Shown in pieces: positions 7,770-16,627 of a stretch of 60,878 nucleotides of DNA. The notes below the pieces were generated by a model. That model saw only the letters and a list, made by a program, of their open reading frames with translations, was not told where the DNA came from and searched no databases. The position numbers and the translations under genes were made by a program. Where the stretch lies: NCBI GenBank assembly GCA_022841325.1, contig JALHRS010000001.1, positions 1 through 60,878 of the forward strand, given 5' to 3'. The first letter of the stretch is position 1; every line of letters starts with the position of its first letter. This DNA is from Lysobacterales bacterium. Lineage in GTDB: Bacteria; Pseudomonadota; Gammaproteobacteria; Xanthomonadales; SZUA-5.

Positions 7770-8867
7770 ATGACCCGCCATCTCATCCGCTCGCTGCTGC
7801 TGTTTCTGCTCTGCACCGCCCCGGTGCTGGCCCTGTCCGGAGACGATCTACCGACCGCGACACGCCAGGCGAGCACCCTCTATCGCTTCGGACACGCGGC
7901 GCTGGACCGTCAGGACTGGTTGGCGGCGGTGCAGCAGTTCCGCAGTCTGGAGGGGGAACTGGCGCGCAGCGGTGGCTCCGGCCGCGATGCCGCCCTGTAC
8001 TGGCAGGCCTATGCGCTGGACCGCTCCGGCGACCGTGCCGGCGCCATCGGCCTCAGCCAGAAGCTGCTGTCGGAATTCCCCGACAGCCCCTGGGCCGACG
8101 ATGCCGCAGAACTGATGGGTGCCGACAGTCTGGCCGACGAAAGTCGGATCATGGCCCTGGACTCGCTGATGATCAGCAGTCCGGACAAGGCCGTCCCGAT
8201 CCTGTCGCGGGTATTGGCCGGGGACCACAGCGAGCGGATCAAGAAACGCGCGCTGTTCATCATGGTGCAACTGGATCCGGCCGCCGCTGCGACCGCGATC
8301 GAGAACATTCTCAAGGGTGAAGCCTCGACGGCACTCAAGCGCGAAGCGATCCAGACCCTGGCGCTGGCCGGCGACGCCAGCGCCGTGGGCCGTCTCGCCG
8401 CCTACTACCAGCGCGAGAGCGACGATGGTCTGAAGCGGGCGGTGATCGATGCCGGACTGGTCGGCGGCCGCCCGGACCTGGTGTTGCAGCTGGCCCGCCA
8501 CGAGACCGATCCGGAACTGCAGAGTCACGCCATCCGCGTCCTCGGCGCCATGGGTCAGTCGGCAAAGGTCGCCGAACTGCTGCCGTCCCTGACCGATCGC
8601 GATGCCCAGCGCAGCGCCATCGATGCGCTTGCCATTGCCGGCGATATCGCCAGCCTGAAGGCCGTGGTCAGCGGCGCTCAGGCCCTGCCGCTGCGACTGC
8701 ACGCGGTCCGCGCCCTGAGCATGGTGCCGCCCGCGCGCGGCGTACCCGCCATGATCGAGCTGTACCGGGCATCTCAGCCCGCGGAAATCCGCAGGGCACT
8801 GCTGCACGCGCTCAGCGCCAGCGGCGACAGTGCGGCCCTGGAGGCCATCGGCCAGACGCTGGAGTAG
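7770..8867 (+). CDS. Exported HEAT-repeat-like protein
   Basis: About 365 residues. A signal peptide (HLIRSLLLFLLCTAPVLA) is followed by a TPR-like helical segment (ALDRQDWLAAVQQFRSLEG) and then repeated Ala/Leu-rich helical pairs such as ALKREAIQTLALAGDASAVG and LQSHAIRVLGAMGQSAKV. The latter resemble HEAT/PBS-lyase repeats. Such solenoids are usually protein-binding scaffolds, and no catalytic residues are visible. An upstream in-frame TTG overlaps the anti-sigma stop, but the ATG gives a conventional signal peptide. Its position between the anti-sigma gene and a receptor-like kinase suggests a role in sensing envelope conditions; that is inference. Confidence 0.8.
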   Translation: MTRHLIRSLLLFLLCTAPVLALSGDDLPTATRQASTLYRFGHAALDRQDWLAAVQQFRSLEGELARSGGSGRDAALYWQAYALDRSGDRAGAIGLSQKLLSEFPDSPWADDAAELMGADSLADESRIMALDSLMISSPDKAVPILSRVLAGDHSERIKKRALFIMVQLDPAAAATAIENILKGEASTALKREAIQTLALAGDASAVGRLAAYYQRESDDGLKRAVIDAGLVGGRPDLVLQLARHETDPELQSHAIRVLGAMGQSAKVAELLPSLTDRDAQRSAIDALAIAGDIASLKAVVSGAQALPLRLHAVRALSMVPPARGVPAMIELYRASQPAEIRRALLHALSASGDSAALEAIGQTLE

Positions 8868-8879
8868 ATGGGGCAGCAT

Positions 8880-8962
8880 GAGGGCAGGAGGGCAGGAGGG
8901 CACGCAGAATCAAGAGCTCGCGACGAGCCAGCCCTTCCGTGCCCTCGCGCCCTCGTGCCCTC
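8880..8962. repeat. Inverted octamer arrays (GAGGGCAG/GTGCCCTC) plus short GTGCCCC array
   Basis: Three GAGGGCAS units (8880-8903) face three GYGCCCTC units (8939-8962) across 35 bp. Two GTGCCCC heptamers follow at 8980-8993. The structure fills the gap between the HEAT-like gene and the kinase and could form a hairpin in the transcript. Confidence 0.85.
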
Positions 8963-9017
8963 CGGGCAGCGCTTTTCCCGTGCCCCGTGCCCCGTGCTTC
9001 ATGCCATCATCGGCGCA

Positions 9018-11339
9018 ATGAGCGCCGATTTCGTCCCCAACATTCCGGGTTACCGCGTCCTCAGTCCGCTGGGACGGGGTGGCATGGCTTCGGTTTACCT
9101 GGCCATGCAGGAATCGGTTGAACGTGAAGTCGCGCTCAAGATCATGGCGCCACAGCTGTCGGCCGACCCGACCTTCGGCGAGCGCTTCCTGCGCGAAGCC
9201 CGGATTGCGGCGAAACTGCACCACCGCCACGTGGTCAGCATTTTCGATGTCGGCGTCTACAACGGCTTTCATTACTGCACGATGGAGTATCTGCCGGGCG
9301 GCCCGGTCATGCGCCGCGGCGACAAGCCGCTGGCGCTGAAGCCGGCCCTGCGCTGCATCCGTGAGATTTCCATGGCGCTGCACTACGCCCAGGAAAAAGG
9401 TTTCATCCACCGCGACGTCAAGCCCGACAACATCCTGCTGCGCGAAGACGGCACCTGTGTGCTCGGCGATTTCGGCATCGCCCGGGCCGCCGACTCCGGC
9501 ACGATCATGACCAAGACCGGCTCGGTGGTCGGAACGCCGCACTACATGAGCCCGGAACAGCTGCGCGGTCGCGCCATCGACGGCCGCGCCGATCTCTACA
9601 GTCTGGGCGTGGTGTTTTTTCAGCTGATCACCGGCAAGGTGCCTTTCGAGGCCAGCGACTCGCTGGCTGTCGGCATCATGCACATGACTGCGCCAATCCC
9701 GCAGTTGCCTTCGGAATTCAAGATCCTGCAGCCGGTACTCGACCGGATGCTGGCCAAGGAGCCGGGCGATCGCTATCAGACCGGCGGCGAGATCGAAGCG
9801 GCCTTGGCGGCCATCGAGAAGCGCCTGGATTCCGGCGAGACCGAACCCCCGGTCAATGATGAAAGCCGCACGCATGCCGTGCGTGCGGCGCGCAGCTCCG
9901 GCTATGACACCCAGGGCGCGGTACGCACCGAACCCCAGATCGGCCGCATCGATGCCATGGAGGATGGCGGCCTGCGCGCGACCCCACGCCCGCAAGCGCG
10001 TCCGCGAGCTGCCTCGGCACCAGCCCCACGGCGCGGCATCTGGTGGTTTCTGGCGGTGCTGGTACTGCTGGCAGGCCTGGCCTACTGGCAACGGCCGCTG
10101 GTCACGACCTGGCTCGTGGAAATTCTGAAGCCGACAGCAGCGCCCACTCCTGCGGTGGATCCTGCCTCGACCACGGATCCGGTCGTCGGCAGCGATCCGC
10201 AGCCCGATCCCGAGCCGACCGTCACTCCGGTCGCCACCGACCCGACACCACAGACGCCCGATCCAGCGGTGCCGGCTTCTGCCGTCCGCGAGCTGGCAGA
10301 GGCCCGCAGCGCGGAAGCGGCCGGACGACTGGCCGGCGCCGATGGCGCGCTGGCCGCCTTCGTCGCTGCCCAGCAGATCGACCCGGACAATCCCGAAGCA
10401 CGCAGCGCGATCGACCGCATCGGCAAGGCCCTGGCGGCGCAGGCACGGACCCTGATCGTGGCCAATGACCTGACCACCGCCGCCGAACTGCAGCGGCAGC
10501 TGGCGGCCGTCCCGGCGCTGGCCGGCGCCGCCGCCGAGCTGAATCAGGCCATTGCCGCTGCCCGCCAGCAGCAGCTGGGCGCGCAGATCCCTGCACTGCT
10601 GGCCGAGGCCGAAGAACTGGCGGGCAAGGGCCGCTGGGTCGAGCCGCGCAACAACAGTGCTGCCGAGCGCTATCGCGCGGTGCTGGCCCTGGAGCCAGGC
10701 AACCGCGAGGCCAGTGCCGGTCTTGATCGAGCTGCCAGGGCCGCCGTGTCGCAGGCTGAACTGGCGATCGACACCGGCCAGCTCGATCGTGCCGCTGATC
10801 TGGTGAAACGCATACAGGCACTGGCCCCCAGCACCCGCGGCCTGGCTGATCTGCGTGAGCGTCTGGAGGATGCCCAGGCCCGAGCGCGCGGTCCCAGCCC
10901 CGAGCAGTTGGCCCGGCACGACCAGTTCATTCGTGAGGGCCGGCAGGCTCTGGCCAACGACCAGTTGCTGGAGCCGCCGGGTGATTCCGCCTACGACAAG
11001 TTCCGCAATGCGATGAACGTGGATCCGCGCAGCGCCGATGCCAGGGCCGGCATGGAAGCCATCGGCCAGAAGCTGCGCGAACGTATCGACCGGAATCTCG
11101 CCGCCGGGCGTGCCACCTACGCCGACGCCGATATTTCGGCCCTGAATGCCGTCGATCCGCGCTATTCCGGCATGGGCGAACTCAAACGCAGGGTGGCCGA
11201 GACCTATGCCAGCAACGGCTTGCGCTCGCTTGAGCGAGGTTCTCCCGAGCAGGCCAGGGAAGACCTCATGAATGCCGAGAAGCTGGATGCCTCGGCGCCG
11301 ACCGTGAATCAGTTGCGTGCCGCACTCAGCGGCGGCTGA
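9018..11339 (+). CDS. Transmembrane Ser/Thr protein kinase (PknB-type)
   Basis: 773 residues. The cytoplasmic Hanks-type kinase domain (about 10-285) has the glycine loop GRGGM (19-23), lysine K41 in VALKI, HRD at 131-133 within FIHRDVKPDN, DFG at 151-153 and the APE-like MSPEQLRGR. A basic, Pro-rich juxtamembrane stretch leads to one transmembrane helix near 340-357. The extracytoplasmic region (about 400-773) begins with Pro/Thr-rich sequence and continues as TPR-like helical repeats, two of them sharing the pattern PRNNSAAERYRAVLALEP / PPGDSAYDKFRNAMNVDP. I see no PASTA domains. The start MSADFVPNIPGY follows a repeat-filled leader. It probably acts with the upstream ECF module; kinase-sigma pairs are known in Xanthomonas, though targets here are not visible. 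Confidence 0.92.
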   Translation: MSADFVPNIPGYRVLSPLGRGGMASVYLAMQESVEREVALKIMAPQLSADPTFGERFLREARIAAKLHHRHVVSIFDVGVYNGFHYCTMEYLPGGPVMRRGDKPLALKPALRCIREISMALHYAQEKGFIHRDVKPDNILLREDGTCVLGDFGIARAADSGTIMTKTGSVVGTPHYMSPEQLRGRAIDGRADLYSLGVVFFQLITGKVPFEASDSLAVGIMHMTAPIPQLPSEFKILQPVLDRMLAKEPGDRYQTGGEIEAALAAIEKRLDSGETEPPVNDESRTHAVRAARSSGYDTQGAVRTEPQIGRIDAMEDGGLRATPRPQARPRAASAPAPRRGIWWFLAVLVLLAGLAYWQRPLVTTWLVEILKPTAAPTPAVDPASTTDPVVGSDPQPDPEPTVTPVATDPTPQTPDPAVPASAVRELAEARSAEAAGRLAGADGALAAFVAAQQIDPDNPEARSAIDRIGKALAAQARTLIVANDLTTAAELQRQLAAVPALAGAAAELNQAIAAARQQQLGAQIPALLAEAEELAGKGRWVEPRNNSAAERYRAVLALEPGNREASAGLDRAARAAVSQAELAIDTGQLDRAADLVKRIQALAPSTRGLADLRERLEDAQARARGPSPEQLARHDQFIREGRQALANDQLLEPPGDSAYDKFRNAMNVDPRSADARAGMEAIGQKLRERIDRNLAAGRATYADADISALNAVDPRYSGMGELKRRVAETYASNGLRSLERGSPEQAREDLMNAEKLDASAPTVNQLRAALSGG

Positions 11340-11453
11340 TGGCTGACCCGCATGCCCGTAGCGCTCGCTGCCGACTACCGGCACACCGCCCCGAATTTGA
11401 GAAATTTCTGAGCTTTCTCACCTAAATGGCCGTGCGCAAAGCGTTCTTTGCGT

Positions 11454-11476
11454 TTGTCCACATAGGCTGTGGATAA
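11454..11476. promoter_or_regulatory. DnaA-box cluster 1
   Basis: TTGTCCACA (one mismatch to the TTATCCACA consensus) faces a perfect TGTGGATAA, separated by 5 bp, followed by a weaker CTGTGGAAG. The same arrangement recurs at 11816-11850. Confidence 0.65.
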
Positions 11477-11815
11477 CTCTGTGGAAGAATTGAGGCGCGG
11501 CCTGCTGCGATGCCGTAACCGGGTCGGGAATGCTCGCGACAAAAGACCTGCAATGAAGCGTGTTTGCTATTTAAATCAAATACTTGTGCACTCAATGCTG
11601 GCACTCCGGCAAGTCCGGGCACGGCAAGCAGCTGAAGGACGCGCACTGTGCAAAACTTTTAGAGTTCCGGCTCGAAACGGATCACGCCGGCTGAAAATGT
11701 CAAGCGCAAAATGAGCTGTCAGGCACAAATTTTTTTGATCTCAACTTAGCTGCGATTGCTCAACGTAAAGTCACGAAGTTGCGCTAAGCCCCAGCCAGCA
11801 ATGACGAATCTCCGG

Positions 11816-11850
11816 ATATCCACATAAGCTGTGGATAACTTTGTGGATGA
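11816..11850. promoter_or_regulatory. DnaA-box cluster 2
   Basis: ATATCCACA (one mismatch), a perfect TGTGGATAA and TGTGGATGA (one mismatch) lie within 35 bp, with the same spacing and intervening bases as cluster 1 (core CCACATARGCTGTGGATAAC). This string of boxes resembles gammaproteobacterial origin DNA. Confidence 0.7.
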
Positions 11851-12091
11851 CCGCGTGGATAGAGCCCGGAAAGCCCGTCAGAACGGGCTCGCGCGCAGCT
11901 TGGCGAGTTCCTGTCCAGTTCCAACAACTGCCATAAAAACAAACACTTGAGTTTTTTCGGTGTCGCCCTGTTGACAATCCTGAAACAATTCCGTCCGACC
12001 CTTCCGGCCTGTGCAAAACCCCTGGCGATGGCCAAGCCGCACCGCGATTGTCAACCGAGCTTGCGCCTGCACGTTCAAAAGGGTGACCCTG

Positions 12092-12700
12092 ATGGACCTC
12101 GAATCGACGATGATCGCGCTGCAAACCGCCCACGCCGAGACCATGCCCGAACGCGACGAAGCTGCCACAGCGCTGCGCCTGAAGCTTGATCGATTCCTGA
12201 AGACGATCGAACGTCGGGCCCTGCGCATGGCCGAATTCGCCAGTGGTAACGTGGATGACGCCCTGGAACTGGTGCAGGACAGCATGTTTGGATTCGTGAA
12301 ACGCTACGCCGACAAGCCCGAATCGGAATGGCCGCCCTTGTTCTGGCGGATCCTGGACAGCCGCATCCAGGATCACCACCGGCGGCAGACGGTACGCGGC
12401 CGTTGGCGCGTGTTCCTGCGCAGTGACGACGATGCCCAGGAAGATCCACTGGCCGCTGTGGCCGACACGGTCACGACCAGTCCGCTGGACCGCATGCAGG
12501 GGGATCAGGCAGCCCTGGCCATCAATGCCGCACTGCGCAATCTGCCCGACCGGCAGCGCCAGGCCTTCCTGCTGCGCATCTGGGAGGGATTCGATGTGGC
12601 CGCCACAGCCGGCGTCATGGGTTGCTCGGAAGGCAGCGTCAAGACCCATCTGTTCCGGGCCATGGAGGCGCTCAGACGACGCCTGGAGGAGCACCGATGA
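12092..12700 (+). CDS. Sigma-70 family (ECF-like) factor of the DUF3619/DUF3106 operon
   Basis: 202 residues. Region 2 is MAEFASGNVDDALELVQDSMFGFVKRYADKP-like, with the WPPLFWRILDSRIQDHHRR segment. Region 4 reads NLPDRQRQAFLLRIWEGFDVAATAGVMGCSEGSVKTHLFRAMEALRR. The gene order sigma-DUF3619-small protein-DUF3106 is characteristic of Xanthomonadales. I start at the ATG giving MDLESTM, which has a GGGTGA ribosome site; the same frame is open further upstream without a better signal. The stop overlaps the start of the DUF3619 gene. In this arrangement the downstream membrane proteins are presumed to modulate the sigma factor. Confidence 0.92.
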   Translation: MDLESTMIALQTAHAETMPERDEAATALRLKLDRFLKTIERRALRMAEFASGNVDDALELVQDSMFGFVKRYADKPESEWPPLFWRILDSRIQDHHRRQTVRGRWRVFLRSDDDAQEDPLAAVADTVTTSPLDRMQGDQAALAINAALRNLPDRQRQAFLLRIWEGFDVAATAGVMGCSEGSVKTHLFRAMEALRRRLEEHR

Positions 12701-13047
12701 AAGCGCATGATGAAACGCTGATGGACCGGATCAGCGCACAACTGGATCAGGATCTGCAGAACCTGGACGGAAACACCGCGTCGCGCCTGAACCGTATCCG
12801 TCAGGCGGCGCTGGAACAGGCCCTGGTCCAGAAGCAGCGCCGACCCTGGCTGCGTCCGCTCTATGCGCTGGCCAGTTGCGCCGCCGTGGCGCTGGCGCTC
12901 AGCCTGATGTGGCGGGTACCCGAAGCGCCGGTCGCACCGGTGCAGGCCGTGGACGACTTCGAGTTGCTGGCTGGCGCCGAAGACCTGGAGATGATCGAGA
13001 ACCTGGAGTTCTACGCGTGGCTGGAACAGCAGTCCTTGGATGGTTGA
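12697..13047 (+). CDS. DUF3619 family membrane protein, probable anti-sigma
   Basis: 116 residues starting MKAHDETLMDRISAQLDQDL, with one predicted membrane helix (LYALASCAAVALALSLMW, about 53-70) and an acidic C-terminal tail ending in DLEMIENLEFYAWLEQQ. This matches the DUF3619 family found beside sigma factors in Xanthomonadales and beta-proteobacteria. Its start overlaps the sigma stop as ATGA, so sigma and this protein are made together. A role as anti-sigma is inferred from context and topology. The downstream small gene also overlaps, as TGATG. Confidence 0.85.
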   Translation: MKAHDETLMDRISAQLDQDLQNLDGNTASRLNRIRQAALEQALVQKQRRPWLRPLYALASCAAVALALSLMWRVPEAPVAPVQAVDDFELLAGAEDLEMIENLEFYAWLEQQSLDG

Positions 13048-13250
13048 TGATGACGCTCGCCGGCACCGCCGCCGAACAGGCCGCCCCTGCAGAGCCCAGC
13101 GCCGATCTGCTGCTGTATCTGGGCGAATTCGAGGATGCCGCAGGCGAGTTCGTCGATCCGCTGAGTCTTGAGGAAACGGCCGTGCCTGCCCCTGCCCTCC
13201 CACCTGAATCAGAGACCGACGGCAACGATGGAAAAGACCATGGACGCTAG
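13047..13250 (+). CDS. Small acidic hypothetical protein
   Basis: 67 residues starting MMTLAGTAAEQAAPAEPSAD. The middle (LLLYLGEFEDAAGEFVDPLSL) is acidic and amphipathic, and the tail is Pro-rich. No membrane helix or known domain is visible. It overlaps the DUF3619 stop by one base and the DUF3106 start by 23 bp, so it is a tightly coupled member of this operon. The same slot in related operons often holds a similar short protein. I do not assign a function. Confidence 0.7.
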   Translation: MMTLAGTAAEQAAPAEPSADLLLYLGEFEDAAGEFVDPLSLEETAVPAPALPPESETDGNDGKDHGR

Positions 13251-13926
13251 CCGCCTGTCGAAGCTGCTGCGCCCGCTGCTTCTGGCAATGGGTCTGTGTC
13301 TGCTGTGCGGGCTGGCCCAGGCCCAGAGCCCGGTGGCCTGGAATGATCTGGGCCAGGATGAGCAGCGCATCCTGGCGCCGCACCAGGACAACTGGAGCCA
13401 GCTGGACCCGGTCACGCAGCAACGACTGCTGCGTGGCGCCCAGCGTTGGCTGACGCTGAGCCCGGAACAGCGCGTGGCAGCCGCGCAACGATTCAGCCAG
13501 TGGCAGGGCCTGCCGGACGAGCGCCGCGAGCAGATCCGCAAGCGTTATCAGGCATTCCGGCAATTGCCCCCGGATCAGCAGCGGGAATTGAAAAGCGCAT
13601 TCGAGCGTTTTCGCTATCTGCCACCCGAGCAGCGAGAGCAACTGAAGCAGCGCTTCCAGAACATGAGCCCTGAAGAGCGACGGGGTTTCCTCACCGGACT
13701 GAGAGCCACCCGGGAAGCCGACCGGGCTCGCAACCAGTGGCTGCAGATCGCGCCCGAGGATCGGGCCGCCACCCGCGACATGCTGCAGGCGCTGACGCCA
13801 CCGGAGCGGCAGAAACTCCGCAGCCTGATGCAGGCGCGCGATGGCCAGGGCCGCCGTGAGCTGCATCGGCAACTACTGGAGATGAGTGCTGCCGAGCGCC
13901 GTGAATTCCTGAGCCGTCAGAACTGA
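13228..13926 (+). CDS. DUF3106 domain protein, exported
   Basis: 232 residues. The signal peptide contains LLLAMGLCLLCGLAQAQS. The mature part is built of repeated Trp/Arg/Gln-rich helices with the recurring pattern LxPEQRxxLxxRFxxW/xxxxPEERRxF, for example YLPPEQREQLKQRFQNMSPE. That pattern defines DUF3106. The repetitive basic helices resemble periplasmic Spy/CpxP-like chaperone or inhibitor helices, but function is unproven. It is the last gene of the sigma operon. An internal ATG four codons downstream is an equally good start. Confidence 0.88.
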   Translation: MEKTMDASRLSKLLRPLLLAMGLCLLCGLAQAQSPVAWNDLGQDEQRILAPHQDNWSQLDPVTQQRLLRGAQRWLTLSPEQRVAAAQRFSQWQGLPDERREQIRKRYQAFRQLPPDQQRELKSAFERFRYLPPEQREQLKQRFQNMSPEERRGFLTGLRATREADRARNQWLQIAPEDRAATRDMLQALTPPERQKLRSLMQARDGQGRRELHRQLLEMSAAERREFLSRQN

Positions 13927-14055
13927 GCGGCGGCGGCCCACGGCCGCCCAGATGCTTGCTGAAGCTGAACGCGGGCAGCTCATTTGCCGCGCAAGCGCCC
14001 AATTGCCCGCAACTTGCGAGCAATTAGCTTGTTCGCTCTGCCTTGCACTTGTTAG

Positions 14056-15237
<1,182 letters not shown>

Positions 15238-15248
15238 GCCTGGCAACC

Positions 15249-16121
15249 TTGAACACCGGCAGCCAGACCCAGGCACCGTTATTTGCCGGCGGCAGGCCGG
15301 GAACACTGAAGCTGGTCGTGCTGCTGGCTCTGGCCATCATGCTGATGCTGGCCGATCGCCAGCGCGGTTTTCTGGTGGCGGTGCGCGAACGCGCGCTGAC
15401 ACTGACTACGCCCGTCTATCTGCTGGCGGCCCTGCCGGCGCGGACACTGGACTGGTTGCGCCTGACCATCGGCGACCGCAACAGTTTGGCGGCCGAAAAC
15501 CGTGCGCTGCGCGAAGCCTTGCTGATCACCCAGACCGAGCTCTACCAGCGTCGCGCCCAGAATGCCGCGCAGACGCGTGCCATGAGCTTGCTCGGCGCCG
15601 CCCGACATCAGGCGGTTGCCGGCACCCTGGTGCGCCTGATCGACCTTGACCTCGATCCCTTCCGGCATCGCTTCCTGCTCGATCAGGGCGCTGCCGCCGG
15701 CCTCGCACGCGGTGACGGCCTGGTTGACGCGCTGGGAGTAGTCGGGCAAGTCAGCGCGGTCGGAGAGCACAGCGCCTACGCCATTCTGATCACCGATCCG
15801 AATCACGCACTACCGGTGGAGGTCTCCCGCAATGGCGTCAAATCGATTGCCTACGGCACTGGCGACGCCACTCGGCTGGCGCTGCCGAATCTCCCTCTGA
15901 GCGTGGATCTGGTTCCGGGCGATCGTCTGCTGACCACCGCCGTCGGCGGCCGTTTTCCCCCTGGCATTCCAGTAGCAGAGATCACTGCCATCGAACGCCC
16001 CACCGACGCCGCCTTTGCCGTCGCTTACGCGCTGCCGCTGTCGGCCCTGGGCCGCAACCGGGAGCTGCTCGCGGTAAAGCCAACGCCGGTGACCGGCCCG
16101 CCTGAGCCGGACGGGCCCTGA
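15249..16121 (+). CDS. mreC: Rod shape-determining protein MreC
   Basis: About 290 residues: a short cytoplasmic tail, one membrane helix (LKLVVLLALAIMLMLADRQ), a coiled coil (LAAENRALREALLITQTELYQRRAQ) and the periplasmic double beta-barrel region (RFLLDQGAAAGLARGDGLVD, then VPGDRLLTTAVGGRFPPGIPV). The frame is open back into mreB, but homologues begin near the LFAG...LKL stretch, so I use the TTG 11 bp after the mreB stop. The start is therefore tentative. MreC bridges MreB/MreD to PBP2 in the elongasome. Confidence 0.93.
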   Translation: MNTGSQTQAPLFAGGRPGTLKLVVLLALAIMLMLADRQRGFLVAVRERALTLTTPVYLLAALPARTLDWLRLTIGDRNSLAAENRALREALLITQTELYQRRAQNAAQTRAMSLLGAARHQAVAGTLVRLIDLDLDPFRHRFLLDQGAAAGLARGDGLVDALGVVGQVSAVGEHSAYAILITDPNHALPVEVSRNGVKSIAYGTGDATRLALPNLPLSVDLVPGDRLLTTAVGGRFPPGIPVAEITAIERPTDAAFAVAYALPLSALGRNRELLAVKPTPVTGPPEPDGP

Positions 16122-16123
16122 CC

Positions 16124-16627
16124 ATGAGATCACTGCGTGGCAGTTATCGGCTGTTTCTGATCTCGGTGGCAGTTGCGCTGCTGCTGACGCTGCTGCCTTT
16201 GCCCACCTGGCTCGCGGTGATGAAGCCCATGAGTCTGGCGCTGGTACTGGCCTATTTTGCGCTGGAGGCGCCGGAAGTGGCGGGGCTGGGACACGCTTTC
16301 GTGCTCGGCCTGATAGCCGACGTGTTCTACGGCGGCCTGCTCGGCGAACACGCGCTGCGGATGGTGATTCTGGTTTATCTGACGCTGCGCTTCCGCCACC
16401 GCCTGCGCTTCTTTCCGATCTGGCAGCAGGCCGGGGCCATCTTTGCCCTGCTGCTGAACGATCGCGTGCTCGATCTGTGGATCCGCCTGATGAGCGGATC
16501 AAGCTGGCCACCGCTGTTGTTCTGGCTGACACCGATCGTCGGCATGACGGCATGGCCCTGGGTTTTCCTGCTGCTGGACGGCTTGCGACTGCGCCGACGT
16601 CAGGCCCAACGCGAACGGAGCGCCTAG
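16124..16627 (+). CDS. mreD: Rod shape-determining protein MreD
   Basis: 167 residues, almost entirely hydrophobic, with five to six predicted membrane helices (LFLISVAVALLLTLLPL through WPWVFLLLDGLRL). It has the MreD signature region GHAFVLGLIADVFYGGLLGEHALRM. It lies 2 bp after mreC and directly before mrdA (stop TAG then ATG). It is an integral membrane partner of MreC and the PBP2-RodA synthase. Confidence 0.95.
   Translation: MRSLRGSYRLFLISVAVALLLTLLPLPTWLAVMKPMSLALVLAYFALEAPEVAGLGHAFVLGLIADVFYGGLLGEHALRMVILVYLTLRFRHRLRFFPIWQQAGAIFALLLNDRVLDLWIRLMSGSSWPPLLFWLTPIVGMTAWPWVFLLLDGLRLRRRQAQRERSA

Larger units (their letters stand above)
11340..12091. other. Gene-free, AT-richer stretch with DnaA-box clusters
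   Basis: No convincing gene is present in these roughly 750 bp. Base composition is clearly more AT-rich than the flanks, for example around 11570-11585 and the T-run near 11731. It contains two similar DnaA-box clusters about 350 bp apart and a TTGACA-like hexamer near 11971 that might serve the downstream sigma gene. Confidence 0.6.
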
